From NCBI RefSeq assembly GCF_014644495.1, contig NZ_BMKU01000001.1, positions 248,001 through 312,000 of the forward strand: DNA of 64,000 nucleotides, in the 5' to 3' direction. This document shows positions 41,133 through 48,973 of this stretch, one piece after another. This stretch comes from Pseudarthrobacter polychromogenes. Its GTDB lineage: Bacteria > Actinomycetota > Actinomycetes > Actinomycetales > Micrococcaceae. The notes beneath the pieces were generated by a model. The model saw only the letters and a program-made list of their open reading frames with translations. It was not told the origin of the DNA and searched no databases. The number at the start of each line of letters is the position of its first letter. Position 1 is the stretch's first letter. Made by a program: the position numbers and the translations under genes.

Positions 41133-42602
41133 GTGACGCAGATGAACACCGCAGTGCACAGGCTCGTGGGCCTGCTGCTGGTCCTGGCGGCGCTGCTGCC
41201 GGCCGGATCAGCCGCCGCTTTCGCTGATCCGCCCTTGTCTGTGGAAGTCCAGGACACGGCGGGGGTGCTGGACCAGAACAAGCTGATTCCGGCCCTTGAG
41301 GGGATCGAGTTTTACGAGCCCACGAGGGTTGTCATCTACACGTACAACGGCAGCACCGAGGACAACCTCAACGAAGAAGTCCTCAGGTTTGCCCGGAGCG
41401 GGCATCCGGAATGGATCAGCCCGGACGGGCAGAAATGGGCAGACGGGATGTTTATCTTCGCCCTTGACCCCATAGGCCGCCATGTTGGGACCTACATGGG
41501 CGAAGACCGGAAGGTGTCCCTTGAACAACGGAGCGACATCCAGGACGCCGCCAAGGATCTCTTCCGTGACGCGCAGTGGACGGACGGAACAATTGCAGGC
41601 GTACGCCGCGGAGCCGAGCTCATCAACCAGCCGTGGTACCTGTCCGCGGCGTTCCTGATCACCGCCTGGGTAACCGCCGGAACTGCAGCCCTGGGCGCGG
41701 CAGCCTGGATCACTGTGCGGGCCGTCACCAGATCCTCCAGCCGTAAAGAGATTGAGCGCGGTGACCAAAGCTACGCCAGCGTCAGCATGGACCTTGAGGT
41801 GACAGAGCTGAACGCGGGCACCATCCCCGAGGCCTCCCGGTACGGAGGCCACGTCCTCGAGAAGCACCGCACTTTCCTCAACCGGTACAACACCGCCAGC
41901 CAGCTCTCAAACAAGGTGCATGCGCTGTCCAGGCGCGACCTGGGCCGCCGAAGGCACCTCAAGCTCGCCCGGGAATACGCAGACGCGGCCTCCGAGCTCG
42001 ACGCGCTGGACGATGTCATCGCCGACACCAACGCCCTCCTCAACAGGGCCGGCACGTGGCCTGCGGCGTGGGACCGCCAACTCGCCCCCTTCCGCAAGGA
42101 TCTCGCAGGGCTGGAGCAACTCCTTACCAAGCGCCACGGGCAGGGGGACTCTGCCACCGCGGCGGCCCTGCGGTCCTTCCGGGACCAGAGCCACCGGGAT
42201 ATCGAACGCTGGACGGCGGAACTGGCCGAAGCAAAGACCAGCCCCGAAAAGGCGCTCGACCGCCTCTACGACGCCCGGTCCCGGCTGGCCGTGCTCCTGG
42301 AAAACCATGCCCAAACAGTCATCGAGGGATTCGCGAAGAACGAACGAGAGGCGCAGCTGATGCGCAAGGAGATGCAGGCGGCCCAGGACGGACTCAACCA
42401 CAAAAGGCGGCGCAGCTACGAGCCCAGCATCCTGGGCACCGTGTACCCGTCCTACAACTTCTTTTCCGTGGCCACCTTCAACTCCGGCCTCAACACGGGA
42501 GTCAGCGGCGTCAGCTCCGCCCGGGGCGGAGGCGGCAGCACCACCGGTTATGGAAGCAGCGGCGGAAGCTTCTCCGGTTCGGGCAGCTCATCCAGTTTCT
42601 AG
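41133..42602 (+). CDS. DUF5129-type membrane protein with N-terminal TPM domain
   Basis: The 489-residue protein has a signal peptide (VGLLLVLAALLPAGSAAAFA), then a TPM_phosphatase-like domain (VQDTAGVLDQNKL to about residue 160). One transmembrane segment follows (YLSAAFLITAWVTAGTAALGAAAWI), then a long cytoplasmic helical region and a Gly/Ser-rich tail (GGGGSTTGYGSSGGSFSGSG). This resembles DUF5129 proteins. The GTG at 41133 has GGGAG 7 nt upstream. TPM domains act in membrane-protein quality control or as phosphatases in other lineages. It follows the SDR gene by 20 nt, so both may be driven by the same DosR-like promoter. Confidence 0.85.
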   Translation: MTQMNTAVHRLVGLLLVLAALLPAGSAAAFADPPLSVEVQDTAGVLDQNKLIPALEGIEFYEPTRVVIYTYNGSTEDNLNEEVLRFARSGHPEWISPDGQKWADGMFIFALDPIGRHVGTYMGEDRKVSLEQRSDIQDAAKDLFRDAQWTDGTIAGVRRGAELINQPWYLSAAFLITAWVTAGTAALGAAAWITVRAVTRSSSRKEIERGDQSYASVSMDLEVTELNAGTIPEASRYGGHVLEKHRTFLNRYNTASQLSNKVHALSRRDLGRRRHLKLAREYADAASELDALDDVIADTNALLNRAGTWPAAWDRQLAPFRKDLAGLEQLLTKRHGQGDSATAAALRSFRDQSHRDIERWTAELAEAKTSPEKALDRLYDARSRLAVLLENHAQTVIEGFAKNEREAQLMRKEMQAAQDGLNHKRRRSYEPSILGTVYPSYNFFSVATFNSGLNTGVSGVSSARGGGGSTTGYGSSGGSFSGSGSSSSF

Positions 42603-42663
42603 TCCCGGCTAGCTGCCCGGATCAGCCCCCGGACATCACCCTGGAATGGCCAGGCACCAGAAA

Positions 42664-43830
42664 CTACAGTGCCCGGCCGAGGCTCCGTTGCAGCAGGAAT
42701 GACCCGAGCGCGAGCAGTGCCAGCGCCATTGCGGCGAGGACACCGAGCTGCGGAAGGATATCCGCCAGGGTGCCGTCATGCCGTTGGATATACGCGAAAG
42801 CGTCGTACGCCCAGCGGTGTGGCGTCACCCGGGAGACAGCCTGCAGCGTCTCGGAGAAGAACTCCGGGGGCACCATGGAGCCGCCCAACCCAGCCAGCAC
42901 CAAACCCAGTCCCACCCCCACGCCGGACGCGGCGGCGTCGTTATCCATCAGCGAGCCGATTACCATCGCTGCCGCGGCCGAGACCGCGCAGAAGAACGCC
43001 AAAACCAACCCCGCCAGCAGGGGATTTCCCCAGTCAACGCCGAACAGCAGCGCCGTTCCCAGCATGATGTAACCGCCCTGGACGGCCGCAATGCCAAACC
43101 GTCCCAGCGCCTGGCCTGCGAGCGCCTGCCAGCTTGCAACGGGGCCCGCCATGACGCGCGCTATGACTCCTAAACGCCGGGCCTTGATCATGGTGGCGGC
43201 ACCCGTGAGGGAGCTCAGGAAGACAAACAGCAGGAGCTGCTGCGCGGCACCCAGGTCGAACCGGCCCAGCCCCTGGAAGACCTGGGTGACGTCGTTAGTG
43301 TCCACCAGCACCACCTGGGGCTGTTGCACAGATTCCTTCGCCTGCTTCAACGCTGTTGCAGCTTCCGTCGCGCCCACTCCTGCCGATTCGAGAAGGGACT
43401 GTTGCCTTCGTTCCGTGCTGACGGCCTGGACGGAGGCCCGCACCTCCTGGAGCACGGCCTGTGCGGCTGACTGCGACGCAGTCAGCACCTCAAGGTCCGC
43501 CGGCTGGCCGGACGCGAAAGCCGCGGAGTCGTCGTCGCTGATGAAGATTCCGACATCAGCCCTTCCCCGGCTGAGCTGGTCGCGCGCCGCCCCGGCTCCG
43601 GCGGAGGACACCTGGACACCGTCTTCCTTCAATTGCTCCGAGAGGACCTTCGCCAACTCTGTGCCTGAACCACCGGACAGGACAACGCGTGCCTGGCCGC
43701 TGTTGGCACCGAACTGGGAGCCCAGCAGCAGGATCAGCAGGAGGGGAAAGATGAAGACAAAGAAGATATTGGACCTGTCCCGCAGGAAGAGCCTGACTTC
43801 GACGACGGCGATTCCAAGGATGCTTTTCAT
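42664..43830 (-). CDS. ABC-2 type exporter permease (second copy)
   Basis: The 388-residue protein has an N-terminal transmembrane segment (IFFVFIFPLLLILLLGSQFG), a large extracytoplasmic domain (about residues 45-190) and five C-terminal transmembrane segments, the topology of ABC-2/NatB-YhaP permeases. Its ATG overlaps the stop of the sister permease by 4 nt. The two permeases and the ATPase form one transport operon. The substrate could be a drug, lipid or peptide; nothing in the sequence decides. Confidence 0.88.
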   Translation of the reverse strand: MKSILGIAVVEVRLFLRDRSNIFFVFIFPLLLILLLGSQFGANSGQARVVLSGGSGTELAKVLSEQLKEDGVQVSSAGAGAARDQLSRGRADVGIFISDDDSAAFASGQPADLEVLTASQSAAQAVLQEVRASVQAVSTERRQQSLLESAGVGATEAATALKQAKESVQQPQVVLVDTNDVTQVFQGLGRFDLGAAQQLLLFVFLSSLTGAATMIKARRLGVIARVMAGPVASWQALAGQALGRFGIAAVQGGYIMLGTALLFGVDWGNPLLAGLVLAFFCAVSAAAAMVIGSLMDNDAAASGVGVGLGLVLAGLGGSMVPPEFFSETLQAVSRVTPHRWAYDAFAYIQRHDGTLADILPQLGVLAAMALALLALGSFLLQRSLGRAL

Positions 43831-44999
43831 GCGCGGGCACCCCTGTCCGGGAGCGCTCGGGATGCCAGGGTGGCCACGGTGGCGAACCCCAGCATCACGG
43901 TAAGGGGGACCGCTACGTCCGTCACTCCGCCTCCGCCAGCTGTGATGCCAAGGCCGCGGATGAAGGCGGCAATCGGGTTCAGGTCCATCAGCGTGGCCAG
44001 GAACCCCGAGGCTTCAATCGGGAAGAAGGCGCCGCCGGCGATACCCAGCACCATGGCCAGGATGGACTGGGCGATGTTGGCCTGTTCGGCGCTGCGGACG
44101 AGGCGGGCAACGATGAACGTCAGGCTCGTGGCCGCCGCGGCCACAGCCAGGACCAGGAGCGCCACCACCGCCGGTGAACCGAAGGAGACGCCGAACAGTA
44201 TGCTTCCTGCAGCCAGCAGTATCGCAGTAGCCACCACGCCAAGAATGAATCCGACGAGGGCCTTGGCCGTGATAATCGTGCCCGGAGCCACAGGGGTGGA
44301 TTGCAGCCTGGACAGTGTGCCCTTCTCCCGTTCGGCCAGCAGCCCCAGGACCCCGAAGCCGACGGTGAAGAGCAGGAAGAGCCCGGTTTGCCCCGCCACC
44401 AGCGTTCCCTTGAGTGACAGCTGCTCAGCGGACGCCTGGCCTTCCGACAAGGTCAGGGCAGGCGTCCCGGCCGCAGCCTGCTGGGCAAGTCCGCCCAGGA
44501 CATCGTGGGGGAGTCCGGCACTTCCGCCCGCCTCGGCAGCCACGGTGCCTGCCGCGAACTGCCCCAGGAGCGCGTCCACCACGGAAATCAGGACGTCGGT
44601 TTCAATGCCGGCCGCATCCCCTTCGACGACCTGGACTGAGAGCGCCTGCCCGGACGTCACCGCCGTCGTAAAGTCAGCCGGGAGGATGATGCCCAGATCG
44701 GCCCCCGTGGTTTTCGTTTCCCGCCGGACATCGCCGGCAGTGACCTTCCTGACGGTCACATCCATGACGGGCAGTGACTCCACCGCTTCGAGGAGTGCGT
44801 CGCCAAGCTGCCCGCTGTCTTCAGAACTTGCAATAACGACGGCGGGCTTGAGGTCCACGCTCCCGCTGTCGAAGCCGCCGAAGGAAAGATTCAAGACTCC
44901 CATGAGCGCGAGAGGGACAACGAGGGAGAAGATCACGACGGATTTGTCGCGGATCCGCTGCCGGAGGTCGTTGGCGACCATCGTCCACAGCCCGCGCAC
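43827..44999 (-). CDS. ABC-2 type exporter permease (first copy)
   Basis: The 390-residue protein has the same layout as the next gene: one N-terminal membrane segment (VVIFSLVVPLALMGVLNLSF), an extracytoplasmic loop of about 170 residues, then a group of five membrane segments including TVGFGVLGLLAEREKGTLSRLQ, a conserved coupling-helix region of ABC-2 exporters. It starts 1 nt before the ATPase stop region and is translationally linked. It pairs with the second permease as a heterodimer. Confidence 0.88.
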   Translation of the reverse strand: MRGLWTMVANDLRQRIRDKSVVIFSLVVPLALMGVLNLSFGGFDSGSVDLKPAVVIASSEDSGQLGDALLEAVESLPVMDVTVRKVTAGDVRRETKTTGADLGIILPADFTTAVTSGQALSVQVVEGDAAGIETDVLISVVDALLGQFAAGTVAAEAGGSAGLPHDVLGGLAQQAAAGTPALTLSEGQASAEQLSLKGTLVAGQTGLFLLFTVGFGVLGLLAEREKGTLSRLQSTPVAPGTIITAKALVGFILGVVATAILLAAGSILFGVSFGSPAVVALLVLAVAAAATSLTFIVARLVRSAEQANIAQSILAMVLGIAGGAFFPIEASGFLATLMDLNPIAAFIRGLGITAGGGGVTDVAVPLTVMLGFATVATLASRALPDRGARA

Positions 45000-45000
45000 G

Positions 45001-45963
45001 TCAGTCCCGCAGGGCTTTGCCGGTCAGGTGCAGGAAGACGGATTCAAGGTCGGGCCGGACGATTTCCACGGAGGACAACGCCATCCCCGCTCCGCCCGCT
45101 TCGGCCACAACGGGGGCCAGGAGGCCCGGGCCGTTGTGCACCGTGAGCGTCAAACCTGACGCGCCGCCGTCCACATGCTTTACCCCTGGAAGCCGCCGCA
45201 GTGCCGAGGCAGCGGCACCGGTGTTTCCGCTGCCGTGCAGGTCGATGCGGTCCACCCCGCCGGTCAGCTCCACCAGTTCGCCCCTGGTGCCCTCCGCCTG
45301 GATCCGCCCTTCGTCGATGATGGCGATCCGGTCGCACAGCCGTTCCGCCTCTTCCATGTAATGGGTGGTATAGAGAACCGCCATCCCCTCCGTGGCAAGC
45401 GCCTCCACCGATTCCAGAATCGAGTTCCGGGACTGGGGGTCCACCCCCACTGTTGGTTCGTCCAGGATCAGCAGCGCGGGCCGGTGCAGCAGCCCGATGC
45501 CGATATTCAGCCGGCGCTTCATCCCGCCCGAAAACTTCTTGGTCTGCTCGCCCGCCCGGTCCGCAAGGCCGATGAGGTCAAGGACCTCCCCGGTGCGGGC
45601 CTTCAGGTCCCGGCCACTGAGTCCCTGGAGCCGGCCGAAGAACTGGAGGTTCTCCTTCGCTGTCAGGTCCGGGTAGATGGCAAGTTCCTGGGGGACCAGG
45701 CCGATGTGGCTCTTCAGCCGAGTGCTCGCCGGCGTCATGGCCGAACCGGCCACTTCGATGGATCCCGTGTCGGCGGGAATCAGCCCGGAGACCATGGAAA
45801 TGATGGTGGTCTTGCCTGCGCCGTTGGGACCAAGCAGCCCGTACGTTTCACCGGCCCCGATATGGAAGGAGACATCGTCGACGACGGTATGGTCGCCATA
45901 GCGCTTGACCAGGCCTTTGACACCCAGGACCTGGGCCCTTTGCATCTGAACGTCCGCCGTCAC
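45001..45963 (-). CDS. ABC-2 exporter ATP-binding protein
   Basis: The 320-residue ATPase has Walker A GPNGAGKTT, the ABC signature FSGGMKRRL, Walker B LLILDEP and the switch histidine in VLYTTHYMEEAE. The C-terminal 100 residues form the accessory domain found in DrrA/NatA-type exporters. It is first in the three-gene exporter operon (ATPase, two permeases). No DosR-like box lies directly upstream, so it may be transcribed from the DUF1508 region 15 nt upstream or from its own promoter. Confidence 0.95.
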   Translation of the reverse strand: MTADVQMQRAQVLGVKGLVKRYGDHTVVDDVSFHIGAGETYGLLGPNGAGKTTIISMVSGLIPADTGSIEVAGSAMTPASTRLKSHIGLVPQELAIYPDLTAKENLQFFGRLQGLSGRDLKARTGEVLDLIGLADRAGEQTKKFSGGMKRRLNIGIGLLHRPALLILDEPTVGVDPQSRNSILESVEALATEGMAVLYTTHYMEEAERLCDRIAIIDEGRIQAEGTRGELVELTGGVDRIDLHGSGNTGAAASALRRLPGVKHVDGGASGLTLTVHNGPGLLAPVVAEAGGAGMALSSVEIVRPDLESVFLHLTGKALRD

Positions 45964-45978
45964 TGGCCGAACGGATTT

Positions 45979-46251
45979 CTAAGCGGCACCGAGTGAGTTT
46001 GCCTTGCCGGCAAGGCGCGGGCGGACGTGGTGCGGACGCTTGGGCGTCCTGGTCCTTGCAAGGTTGGGTGCCGGAGCGAGGTCGCTGATCAAACCCGTTC
46101 CGGCGCACTCGCGGACATCCTCGATGGCTGCGGCAGCCTGGTATTTGTCCGGGTATTGTCCGGACACCGCCAGCACGGTTCCGTCCGGCGCGACAAGCCT
46201 GAACCTGATCCGCGAATCCTCATCGGCAAACAGCTCGAACGTTCCCGCCAT
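45979..46251 (-). CDS. DUF1508 (YegP-type) small protein
   Basis: The 90-residue protein has one DUF1508 domain (FELFADEDSRIRFRLVAPDG, then GQYPDKYQAAAAIEDVRECA) and a basic C-terminal tail (RTPKRPHHVRPRLAGK). The tail suggests nucleic-acid or membrane affinity. DUF1508 proteins are small and stress-associated, without known activity. A DosR-like box lies 72 nt upstream, shared with the divergent DUF1003 gene. The gene sits 15 nt upstream of the exporter ATPase on the same strand. Confidence 0.85.
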   Translation of the reverse strand: MAGTFELFADEDSRIRFRLVAPDGTVLAVSGQYPDKYQAAAAIEDVRECAGTGLISDLAPAPNLARTRTPKRPHHVRPRLAGKANSLGAA

Positions 46252-46323
46252 AAATTTGCTCTCCCTCGATGGTCTTGCATCCGGCCTCTGTCTACGGTGC
46301 CAGAGGAAGAGGCAGATCCATTA

Positions 46324-46366
46324 GGGGCCAAGGTCCCGTTGTGGGGGTTCGCCGGGGGTCAATCCT
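46324..46366 (+). promoter_or_regulatory. DosR-like box and -10 hexamer between DUF1508 and DUF1003 genes
   Basis: Core GGGGCCAAGGTCCC at 46324-46337; 23 nt downstream on the plus strand lies AATCCT (46361-46366). On the minus strand CACCGT lies at 24 nt, so the site could serve either gene. Confidence 0.55.
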
Positions 46367-46428
46367 GCCGGCGGGTCTGTCCGCGCATTGGTCCAGCGGA
46401 GACCGCGGAGGCCGCATACCCTAGGCAC

Positions 46429-46899
46429 ATGAGCGAGCGAAGAAGTACGTGGCATGCGCGGCACAAGGAGGGCCTGAGCCGGGGTGAGCGGGCGGCTGAC
46501 GTCCTCCGCAACGGCATGGGCAGCTGGTCTTTTGTGGGTCTCTTCCTCGCCGCCATGGCAGCGTGGGCCGGGTACAACACGTACGTCCTGGCAGCAGCAG
46601 CCTGGGACCCCTATCCCTACATACTCCTCAACCTTTTCCTCTCGATGCTTGCCGGACTCCAGGGCGCCATCCTGCTGATTGCCGCCAAACGCCAGGACGC
46701 CATAGCGGCGGCGATGGCACGCCACGACTACGAAACGGACGTGCAGTCAAAGTCAGAGCTGGACCGGCTGATGGCCATTAACATCCAGCAGTTCGAAATG
46801 CTGGAGGAGCTCCGGGCGATGCTTGGGAAGCCTGCTGTCCCGCAGCCCGGGGTCCTGCAGCCTGGTGCGCCGCGGCAGGCAGACGGCGGCGGCAGTTAG
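46429..46899 (+). CDS. DUF1003 membrane protein
   Basis: The 156-residue protein has two transmembrane segments (SFVGLFLAAMAAWAGYNTYVL and PYILLNLFLSMLAGLQGAILL) separated by a short loop, then KRQDAIAAAMARHDYETD and a cytoplasmic helix. The N-terminal ADVLRNGMGSWSF and the loop AWDPYPYILLN are hallmarks of DUF1003, a small inner-membrane family of unknown function. The C-terminus is Pro/Gly-rich. Upstream is a DosR-like box with a leader of about 55 nt. Confidence 0.85.
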   Translation: MSERRSTWHARHKEGLSRGERAADVLRNGMGSWSFVGLFLAAMAAWAGYNTYVLAAAAWDPYPYILLNLFLSMLAGLQGAILLIAAKRQDAIAAAMARHDYETDVQSKSELDRLMAINIQQFEMLEELRAMLGKPAVPQPGVLQPGAPRQADGGGS

Positions 46900-46933
46900 T
46901 CCGCCTGGGCACTTTCTCCTGGGTCCCGGGCAC

Positions 46934-47404
46934 TCACGCGAAGGGCCAAATGACCCGTGTCTGCCACTTTGCGGGGTCGGGTTCCGTTTCGGGGTCGCTC
47001 AGGTAGTACTCCCACATAATGTCCCCCGGAGTGAGGCCTTCCGCCTGCATCTGCCCAAGGACCGCGTTGTAAGTGTTTTCCAGGGTGTCATAGGGCCCGG
47101 TATGCATGGCCTCAAGGGCGTCAGTTTCCGGCAGCGTCCCGCCGGCCACTCCATCGGCGTCACTGAAGTGCCCAGCCATGGGAAAGCCGGCTTCCACGTC
47201 AACGGTCTCGCCGGGCTTTCCCCGGTAAAGCGCGAAAGGAGGGCCCGCGGGGGCCGCACCCTGTTTCTGGGCTGCTGCCATGACCGTCCCGAAGGCCCTG
47301 CCGAAGAATTCCGTCAGTGCGTCCATCCGGACGCGTTCACGCACGACGGCGACCGGCTGCTCAGGGAGGTGGACTTTCCTGGGGTGCGCGCCAGAGTCAT
47401 TCAT
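46934..47404 (-). CDS. GyrI-like (AraC effector-binding) domain protein
   Basis: The 156-residue protein has the GyrI-like small-molecule-binding fold: a MDALTEFFGRAFG helix, PAGPPFALYRGKPGETVDVEAGFPM, VAGGTLPETDALEAMHTGPYDTL and a final DPAKWQTRVIWPF. It lacks a DNA-binding domain, so it is a stand-alone ligand-binding or enzyme module (some relatives hydrolyse cyclopropanones). The ATG at 47404 is selected by the leaderless rule: a -10-like CAGGCT ends 6 nt upstream and the DosR-like core ends 35 nt upstream. Another in-frame start 24 nt upstream would lie inside the promoter. Confidence 0.85.
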   Translation of the reverse strand: MNDSGAHPRKVHLPEQPVAVVRERVRMDALTEFFGRAFGTVMAAAQKQGAAPAGPPFALYRGKPGETVDVEAGFPMAGHFSDADGVAGGTLPETDALEAMHTGPYDTLENTYNAVLGQMQAEGLTPGDIMWEYYLSDPETEPDPAKWQTRVIWPFA

Positions 47405-47410
47405 AGCTCC

Positions 47411-47453
47411 AGCCTGCGCCGTTGGCACCGGGCCTGACAGGGCCTTAGGACTC
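47411..47453 (-). promoter_or_regulatory. DosR-like box and -10 hexamer, GyrI-like gene
   Basis: Core GGGCCTTAGGACTC at 47440-47453 (plus strand), 23 nt to CAGGCT (47411-47416, minus strand), then 6 nt to the ATG at 47404. A leaderless transcript is predicted. Confidence 0.6.
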
Positions 47454-47492
47454 TAAACTGTCCGGCCCGCGGGGCGGTTTTGGCCCGCGCAC

Positions 47493-47864
47493 TCAGCCTG
47501 CATCCTCATATGCCTGGCGCATCCATTGCTCCACCTCGCCGTCGAGTTGGCTGCTGTCCAAGAGCTCAAGATGGTGCATCCAGATCCCGGGGGCAGGGTG
47601 CGCTGTCTCCTTGAAGCGGGGCGAGCCGATCTCATGGGGAAGCGCCAACGACAGCACAACAGGAACCATGGACCTGACGTACATGCCCGGGCGCCACAGA
47701 TACGCAAAGCCCCTGCGGCGGCGGAACGAGACCTGGCTCTTGGACACACGGACCGTCATGGGTCCGATGCCGGAGGCCATGCGTTCTGCCGCCTCGTAGA
47801 TGTTCCGGGCAGTGCCGTCACCCTCAAAAAAGCGGTCAACAGTCCATGGTTCGCCGCCTTGCAC
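47493..47864 (-). CDS. DUF5655 domain protein
   Basis: The 123-residue protein matches the DUF5655 layout: WTVDRFFEGDGTARNIYEAAERMA, then VSKSQVSFRRRRGFAYLWRPGMYV and PVVLSLALPHEIGSPRFKE, with a conserved C-terminal Trp-rich helix. It starts with GTG at 47864, 14 nt after the stop of the pyridoxamine-oxidase-like gene, so both share the promoter at 48385. The family has no assigned function. Confidence 0.8.
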   Translation of the reverse strand: MQGGEPWTVDRFFEGDGTARNIYEAAERMASGIGPMTVRVSKSQVSFRRRRGFAYLWRPGMYVRSMVPVVLSLALPHEIGSPRFKETAHPAPGIWMHHLELLDSSQLDGEVEQWMRQAYEDAG

Positions 47865-47878
47865 CGGAGCGGTTGTGG

Positions 47879-48349
47879 CTACTCGAGCCCTGCGCGGGTG
47901 GCTTCGTTCAACGGTGTCTGCCAGGTGCCGGTGGCTGACAGGGTGAACCTCCGGCCCGTCACCGACTGCGGAATGATCCTGATGAGGTGGTCCTGCCCAA
48001 CGCCCTGCCAGGGAAAGAGCCCCCGGCGTGTCTCGTTCAGGGCGGGGGACGCGGCGTCGTCCTGGACAGCCTCGCCCTTGACCACAACACTCCAGGCCAG
48101 GCCAAACTCGGCACTCACGCTGTCCGCCTCCAGGGCAACCATCGAGTTCGCCTCAATGGCCTGCAGCTTTGTTCCGCTGCCCGTCCGGAAGACCAGGCCC
48201 TCGCCGTCACGCTTGAAACTCACCGGGAACACGTCTGGCTGTCCGTCGACGACGACGCCAAGCCGTCCAATACTCGTTTGTTCCAGCAGTCTCCAGCACT
48301 CATCGGAGTCGAGAATTTCTGCGTCAGGGGCGATTTTCTTGTCGGTCAT
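47879..48349 (-). CDS. Pyridoxamine 5'-phosphate oxidase-like flavoprotein (minus copy)
   Basis: The 156-residue protein has a split-barrel flavin-binding fold: LDSDECWRLLEQTSIGRLGVV, PDVFPVSFKRDGEGLVFRTGSGTKL and SVVVKGEAV, ending IIPQSVTGRRFTL. FMN or F420 use is likely; proteins of this group are members of actinobacterial dormancy regulons. It is divergent from a paralogue 141 nt away, with a DosR-like box for each. Its promoter is predicted leaderless (TAGGAT then 6 nt to ATG). The gene is co-transcribed with the DUF5655 gene. Confidence 0.9.
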   Translation of the reverse strand: MTDKKIAPDAEILDSDECWRLLEQTSIGRLGVVVDGQPDVFPVSFKRDGEGLVFRTGSGTKLQAIEANSMVALEADSVSAEFGLAWSVVVKGEAVQDDAASPALNETRRGLFPWQGVGQDHLIRIIPQSVTGRRFTLSATGTWQTPLNEATRAGLE

Positions 48350-48355
48350 GCCGAG

Positions 48356-48398
48356 ATCCTAAGCTGCTGGTCATTTCCCTAACAGGGCCCAAAGACCT
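48356..48398 (-). promoter_or_regulatory. DosR-like box and -10 hexamer, minus-strand flavoprotein gene
   Basis: Core GGGCCCAAAGACCT at 48385-48398 (plus strand), 23 nt to TAGGAT (48356-48361, minus strand), then 6 nt to ATG 48349. Confidence 0.65.
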
Positions 48399-48440
48399 TT
48401 GACCTGCCCGCCGGACCCCTGGCCGCCTCCAGGCGGGGCC

Positions 48441-48483
48441 GGGCCTTAATGCCCTAGCGGGCCCGGCTTGGCGGCAGTATTTT
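48441..48483 (+). promoter_or_regulatory. DosR-like box and -10 hexamer, plus-strand flavoprotein gene
   Basis: Core GGGCCTTAATGCCC at 48441-48454, 23 nt to TATTTT (48478-48483), then 7 nt to ATG 48491. The palindrome has a single mismatch between arms. Confidence 0.65.
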
Positions 48484-48490
48484 CAGCTGT

Positions 48491-48973
48491 ATGCGCAATA
48501 ACTCACCGGAACGGGACGGCCCATCCGCAGTGGAAGTCCTGGCCGCCAACGACTGCTGGGATCTCCTGCGCGCGGTTTCGGTGGGCCACCTGGCCGTCCT
48601 GGTGGACGGCCATCCGGAGATCTTTCCCGTGAACTACAAGGTGGACCATGGCTCGGTGGTCTTCCGCACCGGAGAAGGGACAAAGCTCCACGCCGCGTCC
48701 CAGCCCACCGCCGTCGCCCTTGAAGCGGACGGCACTGACCAGGATAAACGAACCGCCTGGAGCGTCCAGCTGAAGGGCCACGCCGAGGTCCTGGAACCCT
48801 CACCGGAGCTGATGGCCGGTGTGGGACTCACCCTGTTCCCCTGGCAGGCGGGCCACAAGGACCACTTCGTGCGGATCATTCCGACGGCGGTAAGCGGCCG
48901 GCGCTTCACCGTCGCCTCCCCGCTGACCTGGTGGAGCCATCTGGAAGTTCCGACGCGGGCGGGCCTTGCCTGA
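48491..48973 (+). CDS. Pyridoxamine 5'-phosphate oxidase-like flavoprotein (plus copy)
   Basis: The 160-residue protein is a paralogue of the divergent neighbour: LAANDCWDLLRAVSVGHLAVLVDGHP, EIFPVNYKVDHGSVVFRTGEGTKL and AWSVQLKGHAEVL, ending IIPTAVSGRRFTV. The shared split-barrel fold predicts flavin or F420 binding. It is translated from an ATG only 7 nt after the -10-like hexamer, so the mRNA is probably leaderless. Its end overlaps the start of the heavy-metal ATPase by 8 nt, which couples a redox protein to an ion pump. Confidence 0.9.
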   Translation: MRNNSPERDGPSAVEVLAANDCWDLLRAVSVGHLAVLVDGHPEIFPVNYKVDHGSVVFRTGEGTKLHAASQPTAVALEADGTDQDKRTAWSVQLKGHAEVLEPSPELMAGVGLTLFPWQAGHKDHFVRIIPTAVSGRRFTVASPLTWWSHLEVPTRAGLA

